A stretch of DNA of 32,506 nucleotides, from positions 1-32,506 of the forward strand of contig CAJYHL010000007.1 of the NCBI GenBank assembly GCA_913774625.1, written 5' to 3'. A program made the position numbers and the translations under genes. The notes under the pieces are model-generated. The model ran no database searches and had not been told where the DNA came from. It was given only the letters and a program-made list of their open reading frames with translations. The first letter of the stretch is position 1. Each line of letters starts with the position of its first letter. Of the stretch, positions 24,042-30,718 are shown piece after piece. The DNA comes from an uncultured Acidovorax sp. Its GTDB lineage: Bacteria > Pseudomonadota > Gammaproteobacteria > Burkholderiales > Burkholderiaceae_C.

Positions 24042-24863
24042 ATGACCGAACTCCCGTCCCCATCCCTTTCCAAACCCCGGCGCCGCTTCGTGGACCTGTC
24101 CATCTACCTGGAAAACGACGTCCTCTCCGACCCGCCGCCCCTGGCGCCGAAGATCACCTACCAGAAGCATGCCGACACGCTGCCCGAGTTCATGGCCATG
24201 ATCCCGGGCACCCGGCCCGAGGACTACCCCGACGGCGAAGCCGCGGCGGCCGAGTGGGTCACGCTCACCACGCACAACGGCACCCACCTGGATGCGCCCT
24301 GGCACTTCCATTCCACGCAGGACGCGAAGAACGGCGGCGCCCGGCCCTCCATCACCATCGACGAGGTGCCGCTGGAGTGGTGCTTCCAGCCGGGCGTGAA
24401 GCTGGACTTCCGCCACCTGCCCGACGGCTACGTGGCCACCGCCGCCGATGTCGAAGCCGAGCTGGCCCGCATCGGCCATGCCCTGCAGCCGCTCGATATC
24501 GTGGTGGTCAATACCCGGGCGGGCTCGCGCTACGGGCACCGGGACTACCTGGGCGCCGGCTGCGGCATGGGCTACGAAGCCACCATGTACCTGCTCGAAC
24601 GCGGCGTGCGCCTGACCGGCACCGACGCCTGGAGCTGGGACGCGCCGTTCTCCCATACCGCCCAGCGCGTGGCCGAAACCGGCGACAAGGCCCTGATCTG
24701 GGAGGGCCACAAGGCGGGCCGGGACATCGGCTACTGCCACCTGGAGAAGCTGCACAACCTGGAGGCGCTGCCGCCCACGGGTTTCACCATCAGCTGCTTT
24801 CCCCACAAGATCCGCGGCGCCTCGGCAGGCTGGACGCGCGCGGTCGCCATCTTCGAAGACTGA
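24042..24863 (+). CDS. Cyclase family metal-dependent hydrolase
   Basis: This 273-residue member of the cyclase/kynurenine-formamidase superfamily shows the signature HNGTHLDAPWHF at 78-89 (metal ligands H78, H82, D84 and the following H88), with VDLSIYLEND at the N-terminus and LDIVVVNTRAG in the core. Members hydrolyse formamides, isatin-type lactams and other C-N or lactone bonds using Mn or Zn. In this operon it may open a ring or remove an N-formyl group, which would hint at an N-containing substrate; this is inference. It starts 51 bases after the MFS gene. Confidence 0.88.
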   Translation: MTELPSPSLSKPRRRFVDLSIYLENDVLSDPPPLAPKITYQKHADTLPEFMAMIPGTRPEDYPDGEAAAAEWVTLTTHNGTHLDAPWHFHSTQDAKNGGARPSITIDEVPLEWCFQPGVKLDFRHLPDGYVATAADVEAELARIGHALQPLDIVVVNTRAGSRYGHRDYLGAGCGMGYEATMYLLERGVRLTGTDAWSWDAPFSHTAQRVAETGDKALIWEGHKAGRDIGYCHLEKLHNLEALPPTGFTISCFPHKIRGASAGWTRAVAIFED

Positions 24864-24881
24864 ACCCGCAGGAGCTCGCCC

Positions 24882-25463
24882 ATGGAATTTCCCACCATCC
24901 ACCGCGTGGTCACCGGCCACGACGACCAGGGCCGCGCCGTGGTCGCCTCCGAGGGGCCGCTGCCCACGGTCGTCGATATCGCGGCCATTCCCGGCACCGT
25001 GTTCCACGAGGTATGGAGCACCGCCCAGACGCCCGCCGCCGTGGACAACGGCCCGGACCCGACGCTGGGCCCGCTGGTGCTGCCGCCACCGAAGGGCGGC
25101 ACGCGCATCCGCTTCGTGGACATTCCGCCGGACACGCCCGAGTTCCTGGCCCGGGGCGCCGAACGCATGCACGACGCCTTCAGCCAGATCGGCGATGCGG
25201 CGGCATCCACGGTGCAGGCCGGCTCGCCCCATCCGCTGATGCACCGCACCGAGTCGGTGGACTACGGCGTGGTCATCGAAGGCGAGCTGACCCTGGTGCT
25301 GGACGCGGGCGAGGTGCAGCTGCGCCCTGGCAGCGTGGTGGTGCAGCGTGGCACCAACCATGCGTGGGCCAACCGTTCCGGCGCGCCGTGCCGCATGCTT
25401 TTCGTGCTGGTGGACGGGCGCTTCGATGCGTCTCTGGCGGCGCCCGCAGCGGCGCAGCCCTGA
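24882..25463 (+). CDS. Cupin-domain protein
   Basis: This 193-residue protein has a C-terminal cupin barrel: motif 1 is MHRTESVDYGVVIEGEL (H121, E124, with D127) and motif 2 is PGSVVVQRGTNHAW (H160). The pattern has a single His at the front of motif 1 instead of HxH, so metal binding may differ from dioxygenase-type cupins. The N-terminal 100 residues are an extension without a recognised motif. It starts 18 bases after the cyclase with GGAG upstream. Such small cupins in catabolic operons may act as isomerases, decarboxylases or metal-site accessory proteins; the function here is unknown. Confidence 0.8.
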   Translation: MEFPTIHRVVTGHDDQGRAVVASEGPLPTVVDIAAIPGTVFHEVWSTAQTPAAVDNGPDPTLGPLVLPPPKGGTRIRFVDIPPDTPEFLARGAERMHDAFSQIGDAAASTVQAGSPHPLMHRTESVDYGVVIEGELTLVLDAGEVQLRPGSVVVQRGTNHAWANRSGAPCRMLFVLVDGRFDASLAAPAAAQP

Positions 25464-25484
25464 ATTTTCCGGAGGGGATGGACG

Positions 25485-26480
25485 ATGCGATTCGCAAGCT
25501 TGAAAGACGGCAGCCTGGACGGCCGCCTGGTGCTGGTGTCCTCCAGCGGCCTGCAGGCCGTCGATGCCGCTCCGATAGCCGCCAGCCTGCTGGCGGCCCT
25601 GCAGGACTGGGAGGCCTTGGAGCCCGCCCTGCGCGCGCGCGCTGCGGCGCTGGAGGCGGGCACCGCCGCCGGCATCTTCGCGTTCGACCCGGCGGCCTGC
25701 TGCGCCCCGCTGCCGCGCAGCCCGCAGTGGCTCGATGCGTCGGCCTTCCTCAACCACGGCCGCCTGATGGAGCGGGCGTTCAACACGCCGCCCATCCCGC
25801 ACTTCGACACCATCCCGGTCATGTACCAGGGCGCCAGCGACGACTTCCTGGGCCCCTGCGATGACGTGCCCCTGCCCAGCGAGGCCGACGGTATCGACTT
25901 CGAAGGCGAATTCGGCGTCGTCTGCGGCCCGGTGCCCATGGCGGTGACGCCCGAGGCGGCCCTGGGCTGCGTGCGCCTCGTCGTGCAGATCAACGACTGG
26001 AGCCTGCGTGCGCTGGGCCCGCACGAGATGAAGACGGGCTTCGGCTTCCTGCAGGCCAAGCCCTCCACCAGCTTCGCCCCGCTGGCCGTCACGCCCGACG
26101 AGCTGGGCGATGCCTGGCAGGACGGCCGGGTGCATCTGCGCCTGCATGTGGAATCCAACGGCCAGTGGTTCGGCCACCCCCATGGCGGAGAGATGAATTT
26201 CAGCTTCGGCCAGCTGATCGCCCATGCGGCGCGCACGCGGCGGCTCGCGGCGGGCACGGTCATCGGCTCGGGCACGGTGTCCAACCAGTCGCGCGATGCC
26301 GGCTCGGCCTGCCTGGCCGAGCGGCGCGTGATCGAGATCATCGACAGCGGCGCGGCCAGCACGCCCTTCATGCGCTATGGCGATACCGTGCGCATGCAGG
26401 CCCGCCGGGCCGATGGCAGCGCGGGGCCCTTCGGCGTGGTGCATCAGCGCGTGGTGGCGCCTGGCGCCGGGGGGCGCTGA
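25485..26480 (+). CDS. Fumarylacetoacetate hydrolase family protein
   Basis: This 331-residue protein has an N-terminal domain of about 90 residues and a C-terminal FAH fold. The metal ligands are in IDFEGEFGVV (E140, E142) and QINDWSLR (D171), with KPSTSF and HGGEMNFSFGQLIAHAA later, close to the arrangement in fumarylacetoacetases and acylpyruvases. It cleaves C-C bonds in 1,3-dicarbonyl acids or hydrates/decarboxylates 2-oxo acids. Here it would act on the ring-opened chain. It starts after GGAGGGG and its TGA shares one base with the ATG of the following SDR gene. Confidence 0.9.
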   Translation: MRFASLKDGSLDGRLVLVSSSGLQAVDAAPIAASLLAALQDWEALEPALRARAAALEAGTAAGIFAFDPAACCAPLPRSPQWLDASAFLNHGRLMERAFNTPPIPHFDTIPVMYQGASDDFLGPCDDVPLPSEADGIDFEGEFGVVCGPVPMAVTPEAALGCVRLVVQINDWSLRALGPHEMKTGFGFLQAKPSTSFAPLAVTPDELGDAWQDGRVHLRLHVESNGQWFGHPHGGEMNFSFGQLIAHAARTRRLAAGTVIGSGTVSNQSRDAGSACLAERRVIEIIDSGAASTPFMRYGDTVRMQARRADGSAGPFGVVHQRVVAPGAGGR

Positions 26481-27472
26481 TGCACGTCGTCATCACCGGC
26501 GCGGGGGGCTTCGTCGGGGCCGCCCTGGTGCAGCGCCTGTCCGCGCAGCCGCAGAGCCCGGGGCCGGACGGCCCGGTACGGCTCACCCTGGTCGATCGTG
26601 CCGCGGGCTCCGCAGGTGCGCCGGGTGCCCCGGGTGTGCCCGCGCGCTGGCATGCGGGCGGCTTTGCCGATGCCGCCTTGCTCAGCGCCTTGCAGGACGA
26701 TCCGCCGCACTGCGTGTTCCATCTCGCCAGCGTGCCGGGAGGCCTCGCCGAACGCGAGCCCGCGCTGGGCGTGCAGGCCAATCTGCTGGACACGGTGGCC
26801 TTGCTCGAGGGCCTGGCCCGGCCGGTGCGGGAGGGCCGGGCGCCGGCGCCGCGCGTGGTGTTCGCCAGCTCCGTCGCCGTGTACGGGGAGCTGGGTTCCA
26901 GCCCCATGGCGGAAGACCGGCTGCCCCAGCCCACGCTGAGCTACGGCGCCCACAAATGGGCGGCCGAGCTGCTGCTGGCCGACTACAGCCGCAGGGGCGA
27001 GCTGGACGCCTGCAGCCTGCGCCTGCCCGGCGTGGTGGCCCGCCCTCCGGCCGAATCCGGCCACGGCTCGGCCTTCATGAGCCAGATCTTCCACGCCCTG
27101 GCCGGGCGGCAGGCCTACGCCTGCCCGGTGTCGCCGCAGGCCACGGTCTGGTGGATGTCGCTGGACCGCTGCCTGGACAACCTGCTGCATGCCATGCGCC
27201 TGCCGGCCGCCGCGATGCCGCCCTCGCGCTGCTGGCAGCCACCGGTCCTGCAGTCGCCCGTGGCCTCGGTGGTGGAGGCCGCGGCGCACTACCTGGGCTG
27301 CGATGCACGGGACTGGATCCGCTATGCGCCGGACCCGCGCATCGAAGCCCTCTTCGGGCGGCAGCCTCCGCTGCAGACGCCGGCCGCGCAGGCGGCGGGC
27401 TTCGTGAACGACGGCAGCGTGGACGCCTTGGTGGCGCGCGTGCTGCAGCGCCACGACCGCGCTGCTCCGTGA
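26480..27472 (+). CDS. Extended SDR, NAD-dependent epimerase/dehydratase (DenD-like)
   Basis: This 330-residue extended short-chain dehydrogenase has the NAD motif TGAGGFVG (G7, G10, G13), VFHLASVPGG, catalytic FASSVAVYG (Ser near 131), and YGAHK (Tyr155, Lys159). The sequence pattern SYGAHKWAAELLLADYSRRG resembles D-erythronate dehydrogenase-type SDRs (DenD). Those oxidise sugar acids, so its place in an aromatic operon is unusual; it may oxidise or reduce a hydroxy-acid from ring cleavage. It begins in a one-base overlap with the FAH gene (TGATG) and is the last gene of the operon. A large GC hairpin without a T tract follows. Confidence 0.88.
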   Translation: MHVVITGAGGFVGAALVQRLSAQPQSPGPDGPVRLTLVDRAAGSAGAPGAPGVPARWHAGGFADAALLSALQDDPPHCVFHLASVPGGLAEREPALGVQANLLDTVALLEGLARPVREGRAPAPRVVFASSVAVYGELGSSPMAEDRLPQPTLSYGAHKWAAELLLADYSRRGELDACSLRLPGVVARPPAESGHGSAFMSQIFHALAGRQAYACPVSPQATVWWMSLDRCLDNLLHAMRLPAAAMPPSRCWQPPVLQSPVASVVEAAAHYLGCDARDWIRYAPDPRIEALFGRQPPLQTPAAQAAGFVNDGSVDALVARVLQRHDRAAP

Positions 27473-27482
27473 TGCGCGCGCT

Positions 27483-27515
27483 CGTGGCGCAGGGGCCTGC
27501 CGGCCCTGCGCCACG
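27483..27515. repeat. Perfect 12-bp hairpin between catabolic operon and tag
   Basis: CGTGGCGCAGGG / CCCTGCGCCACG with a nine-base loop begins 11 bases after the SDR stop and ends 19 bases before the tag start. There is no T tract, so it is not a classical terminator; it may protect the 3' end of the operon mRNA or limit read-through. Confidence 0.65.
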
Positions 27516-27534
27516 ATGGCGCGAGAATGGCGCC

Positions 27535-28221
27535 ATGCCCACCTCTTCGTCCCCCATCGAGCCGCAGCAGCCCGCCACCGTGGATGCCTCCACCGGCCTC
27601 TTCACCGACGAGGGCGGCTGCCCTCGCTGCGGCTGGTGCCGCGCCACGCCGCTCTACCGGCACTACCACGACCATGAATGGGGCTTTCCGGTGGCCGACG
27701 ACCGGCGCCTGTTCGAGAAGCTGTGCCTGGAAGGCTTCCAGGCCGGCCTGAGCTGGATCACCATCCTGAACAAGCGCGAGGCCTTCCGCGCCGGATTCGC
27801 GCAGTTCGATGCCGAGCAGATGGCGGATTTCGGCCCGGCGGACGTCGAGCGCCTGCTGGCCGATGCCGGCATCGTGCGGCACCGGGGCAAGATCGAATCG
27901 GCCATCGGCAACGCCCGGCGCCTGCTGGAGCTGCGCCGCGAATTCGGCACGCTGGCGCACTACGTCTGGCGCTTCGAGCCGCTGGCCCAGGAGGGCCGGC
28001 CTGCGCGGCTGACGGCCGAGGTGGCGCGCTCGCTCACCACGTCGAAGGCGGCCCAGGCGCTCTCCAAGGACTTGAAGAAGCGCGGCTTCGGCTTCGTCGG
28101 GCCCACCACCATGTATGCCTTCATGCAGGCCATGGGGCTGGTCAACGACCATTTCGAGGGCTGCCACGTGCGGCAGAAGGCGCTGGATGCCCGAGCCGTG
28201 TTCGAGGTGCCGCGCAGATAG
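27535..28221 (+). CDS. tag: DNA-3-methyladenine glycosylase I
   Basis: This 228-residue base-excision repair enzyme removes 3-methyladenine from alkylated DNA. Zinc ligands of Tag are present: RCGW (C32), YHDHEWG (H45), and NDHFEGC near the C-terminus. The core CLEGFQAGLSWITILNKREAFR, IVRHRGKIESAIGNAR and KKRGFGFVGPTTMYAFMQA closely follow the E. coli enzyme. There is a 28-residue N-terminal extension before RCGW, with two extra Cys (29, 35). The start at 27535 is the most likely, but a downstream start cannot be excluded. It is convergent with the second chemoreceptor gene. Confidence 0.95.
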   Translation: MPTSSSPIEPQQPATVDASTGLFTDEGGCPRCGWCRATPLYRHYHDHEWGFPVADDRRLFEKLCLEGFQAGLSWITILNKREAFRAGFAQFDAEQMADFGPADVERLLADAGIVRHRGKIESAIGNARRLLELRREFGTLAHYVWRFEPLAQEGRPARLTAEVARSLTTSKAAQALSKDLKKRGFGFVGPTTMYAFMQAMGLVNDHFEGCHVRQKALDARAVFEVPRR

Positions 28222-28233
28222 CGGCCCTGGCGC

Positions 28234-28267
28234 GCCGGCCGTTCGCCCGCGCTTGCGAAGGGCCGGC
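28234..28267. terminator. Hairpin between convergent tag and chemoreceptor genes
   Basis: GCCGGCC-G-TTCGC / GCGAA-G-GGCCGGC forms a 7 + 5 bp stem with one G-G mismatch and an eight-base loop, 12 bases after the tag stop and 10 bases from the stop of the opposite gene. It is symmetric and lacks a T tract, so it may act as a weak bidirectional terminator. Confidence 0.45.
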
Positions 28268-28277
28268 CTCCGGACCG

Positions 28278-30038
28278 TCAGAAGCTTTCCCAGTCGTCCT
28301 GGTCGGCTGCGCTGGGCGCAGGCGCAGATGCGGATTTCCTGGCCGGGGCTGCCGCGATGCGCGGCTTGGCCAGCGCCTTCTGCGGTGCCGCTGCGATGCC
28401 GGGGCGCGGGCTGGCCGCAGTCGTCTTGGGGGGCGCAGCCACCACCGGGGCAGGCCTGGCGGGTGCCAGCGGCGGCGGGGAGGCCATGTCCTGGGCCGCG
28501 GCGGTGATCTGGAAGGCCGACACGGCCGCGTTGAGCGCCTGGGCCTGCTCGGAGAGCACCGCGGCCGAACTGGTGGACTCCTGCACCAGCGAGGCGTTCT
28601 GCTGCGTCATCTGCTCCAGCTGCCCCACGGCCTGGTTCACTTGGCCGATGCCGTCGCGCTGCTCCACCGAGGCCGCGGTGATTTCGCCGATGAGATCCGA
28701 CACGCGGCGCACGCTATGGGTGATCTCCTCCATCGACTTGCCCGCCTGCGCAACCTGGTCGGAGCCGGTCTGCACCGTCTCCACCGACGTGGTGATAAGT
28801 GCTTTGATCTGCTTGGCCGCTTCCGCGCTGCGGCCCGCCAGGGCGCGCACCTCGCTGGCCACCACGGCAAAGCCCCGGCCTTGCTCGCCCGCGCGCGCCG
28901 CTTCCACTGCGGCGTTCAGCGCCAGGATGTTGGTCTGGAAGGCGATGCCGTCGATCACACCGATGATGTCGGAGATCTGGCGGCTGTTGTCCGTGATGCG
29001 CTGCATGCTGGACACCACATGGCCCACCACCTGCTCGCCGCGCGCTGCCGCCTGCGCCGCCGCGCCGGCCAACTGGTTGGCCTGCTGGGCGGCTTCGGTG
29101 GAACTGCCGATGGTGGCCGTGAGCTCCTCCATGCTGGCAGCCGTCTCCTGCAGGTTGGAGGCCGTCTGGTCGGTGCGGCTGGACAACTCCGTGCTGCCGC
29201 GCGTGATGTCGCTAGCCTGCGCCTGGATGCGGCTGCCCGCCTGACGCACCTGGGCGACCAGCGCCGCCAGTGATTCCTTCATGGACCCCATGGAGCGCAC
29301 GAGCGTGCCCAGTTCGTCCTGGCGGGACGAGGTCATCGAGCCGGTGAGGTCGCCTTTGGCCACGCGCGTGGCGAACTGCACCACGCCATCCAGCTCGACC
29401 GTGATCTGGCGGCGCAGCATTTCCAGCAGGGTGAAAATGAAGACGATTCCGACCAGGCCCAAGCCGATGAACCAGAGCGTTGCCTTGCGGTTGCTCTCGG
29501 CCAGCGACTGCTGCAGCCGCGTGGCGGCATCGCGCTGCAGCTGCTGCAGTTGAGCGGCACCGTCCATCGCCAGCTTGGCCGCTGGGTCGAATCGCTGCGA
29601 CATCAGGAGCCGCGCATCTTCCAGCCGGCCCGCGGCCTTGAGCTTGCGCATTTCTTCGGCGGTATTGATGGCGAAGCTGCCCTGGTCCACGAGCAGCTTC
29701 AAGGCGGCTTTTTCCTCCGCATTCAGGGGCATGGCTTCGAAGGCCTTGAGTTCCTTGAAGTAGGCGTCCACGGCGGCACTCATGTCGGACGACAGAATGC
29801 CTTCCAGCGACGGGTCGCTGGTATAGGCCACGACGCGGATGCGCACGATATTGGCCTTGGCGATCCCCTCGAGATTCAAGGCGCGTGCCAGCCGCTGCTG
29901 CGTCAGGTCGAGCGCTTGGTTGAACAGCGTTTGCGTCGATTGGAAACGCTGCACCGCTCCCGCCATCAGGCCCAGCAGCGCGATGATGAAAATCACGCCC
30001 AGCAATCGGATTTGCGAAGAAATGGACAGGCGTTGCAT
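28278..30038 (-). CDS. Methyl-accepting chemotaxis protein with CheR-binding tail
   Basis: This 586-residue chemoreceptor has a first membrane helix at about 10-29, a periplasmic four-helix-bundle sensor (30-186), a second membrane helix at about 187-207, and then a HAMP region ([17 protein letters not shown]). The CheA/CheW-binding hairpin tip is [37 protein letters not shown]. After the helical bundle there is a long Pro/Ala-rich linker (about 500-575) ending in DWESF at the very C-terminus, an NWETF-type pentapeptide that tethers CheR and CheB. The start is the ATG at 30038. A partial sigma-28 promoter match lies about 110 bases upstream. The ligand is unknown. Confidence 0.95.
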   Translation of the reverse strand: MQRLSISSQIRLLGVIFIIALLGLMAGAVQRFQSTQTLFNQALDLTQQRLARALNLEGIAKANIVRIRVVAYTSDPSLEGILSSDMSAAVDAYFKELKAFEAMPLNAEEKAALKLLVDQGSFAINTAEEMRKLKAAGRLEDARLLMSQRFDPAAKLAMDGAAQLQQLQRDAATRLQQSLAESNRKATLWFIGLGLVGIVFIFTLLEMLRRQITVELDGVVQFATRVAKGDLTGSMTSSRQDELGTLVRSMGSMKESLAALVAQVRQAGSRIQAQASDITRGSTELSSRTDQTASNLQETAASMEELTATIGSSTEAAQQANQLAGAAAQAAARGEQVVGHVVSSMQRITDNSRQISDIIGVIDGIAFQTNILALNAAVEAARAGEQGRGFAVVASEVRALAGRSAEAAKQIKALITTSVETVQTGSDQVAQAGKSMEEITHSVRRVSDLIGEITAASVEQRDGIGQVNQAVGQLEQMTQQNASLVQESTSSAAVLSEQAQALNAAVSAFQITAAAQDMASPPPLAPARPAPVVAAPPKTTAASPRPGIAAAPQKALAKPRIAAAPARKSASAPAPSAADQDDWESF

Positions 30039-30145
30039 GGGAGGCCTTGGAAGACGGCAGGGGTGGAAAGAATGGGGCTCGTGAAGCTCGGCGGCTCCCC
30101 GGCCGGCGGACAGGGCGAAGCGACCAGGCGAAATCGAACGAAGAG

Positions 30146-30172
30146 CGCTCGGCGATAGTAGAGGGTTTGTTA
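30146..30172 (-). promoter_or_regulatory. Candidate sigma-28 (FliA) promoter for the chemoreceptor
   Basis: On the minus strand TAAC (30169-30172) and GCCGAGCG (30146-30153) are separated by exactly 15 bases, against the consensus TAAA-N15-GCCGATAA. Matches are 3 of 4 and 5 of 8. The spacing and the gene downstream support it; the -10 end is poor. Confidence 0.4.
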
Positions 30173-30229
30173 AATTTGGTATCTATTGTTTTCCAGGGTG
30201 ACGGACTGCTGTGGGTTATTGGCATCCGT

Positions 30230-30258
30230 TTGACAAGCGTTGACAAACCCGCTATTGC
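30230..30258 (+). promoter_or_regulatory. Sigma-70-like promoter pointing into a terminator hairpin
   Basis: TTGACA (30230-30235), a 17-base spacer and TATTGC (30253-30258) lie on the plus strand. The -35 is a full consensus match. A second TTGACA begins at 30240 within a TTGACAA-gcg-TTGACAA repeat. A transcript would start near 30265 and meet the hairpin at 30275-30301 almost at once. No gene on this strand follows before 30719. Confidence 0.4.
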
Positions 30259-30274
30259 CAAGGCCCTGGAAACG

Positions 30275-30301
30275 CGAAAGCCCTCCGATGGAGGGCTTTC
30301 G
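30275..30301. terminator. Symmetric terminator hairpin downstream of the 56-residue gene
   Basis: CGAAAGCCCTCC / GGAGGGCTTTCG is a perfect 12-bp stem with loop GAT. AAA before and TTT after the GC core give a short T tract on both strands, the pattern of bidirectional terminators. On the minus strand it lies about 70 bases after the stop of the small basic protein gene and shields the chemoreceptor promoter. Confidence 0.8.
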
Positions 30302-30369
30302 GCGCACATGCCGTCGTGCGGAGGTTCGGCGCTGCGGGACAGCCGGGAGGCTGCAACCGCCAGAGGCGG

Positions 30370-30540
30370 TCAGCCGCCCTTCTTGGAGCGCTTGCCGGGG
30401 TTCTTCTTGCTGCGCGTGGCGACGCCGCGCTCCAGGCTCACGCGCTGGCCGCGGCCGGGGGTGGGCAGGGTCACGCCGGCTGGGGTGACGGGACGGGGGG
30501 TGCGCTTGCGGTCGGCTTCGGTAACGATCTTGTTGCCCAT
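30370..30540 (-). CDS. Small highly basic protein of unknown function
   Basis: A 56-residue frame begins MGNKIVTEADRKRTPRP and ends ATRSKKNPGKRSKKGG. It has many Arg/Lys and Pro/Gly residues, almost no hydrophobic core, and so is probably disordered and nucleic-acid-binding, like ribosome- or nucleoid-associated small proteins; that is inference. Support for it as a real gene is AGGAG upstream of the ATG at 30540, codon use matching the region, a strong terminator 70 bases downstream, and an A/T-rich upstream region with a palindrome. I do not recognise a named family. It is divergent from the cyclopropane synthase gene. Confidence 0.75.
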   Translation of the reverse strand: MGNKIVTEADRKRTPRPVTPAGVTLPTPGRGQRVSLERGVATRSKKNPGKRSKKGG

Positions 30541-30563
30541 GGTGGCGGCTCCTGCAAAAAGGG

Positions 30564-30575
30564 ATTTCTAGAAAT
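30564..30575. promoter_or_regulatory. Palindrome ATTTCTAGAAAT upstream of small basic gene
   Basis: This is a perfect 12-base palindrome about 24 bases upstream of the small gene's ATG, in an A/T-rich stretch within a GC-rich region. It may be an operator or part of the promoter of either divergent gene. Confidence 0.4.
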
Positions 30576-30601
30576 GAAAACCTGCTATTAGGCCATAGCC
30601 T

Positions 30602-30626
30602 GTGCGCCGTGCCCAGAACGGCGCAC
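30602..30626. repeat. Hairpin GTGCGCCGT / ACGGCGCAC in divergent region
   Basis: This is a perfect 9-bp stem with a seven-base loop (GCCCAGA), between the divergent small basic gene and the cyclopropane synthase gene. No T tract follows on either strand. Confidence 0.5.
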
Positions 30627-30682
30627 GGCGCCGCCATGGCGGGGCGGCCTGTTCGTGGTGTGAGATGTTGCCTTGCGGCCGA

Positions 30683-30710
30683 TTGACGCCGGCCTGCGGG
30701 TGGCGATAAA
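30683..30710 (+). promoter_or_regulatory. Promoter-like boxes directly before the cyclopropane synthase gene
   Basis: TTGACG (30683-30688) and GATAAA (30705-30710) are spaced by 16 bases. If used, transcription would begin within a few bases of the ATG at 30719, giving an essentially leaderless mRNA; yet AAGAGG (30712-30717) looks like a ribosome binding site. The two readings conflict. Confidence 0.3.
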
Positions 30711-30718
30711 TAAGAGGC

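Noticed and set aside
24042-24863. Calling the cyclase-family gene isatin hydrolase or kynurenine formamidase
   Set aside because: The metal motif is common to the whole superfamily and no residues seen here separate these activities; no tryptophan dioxygenase, kynureninase or indole-acetate genes are nearby.
21819-26444. Very long minus-strand open frame across the catabolic operon
   Set aside because: It spans several well-supported genes on the other strand, is Arg/Gly/His/Ala-rich and has no recognisable domain, so it is a GC-driven shadow.
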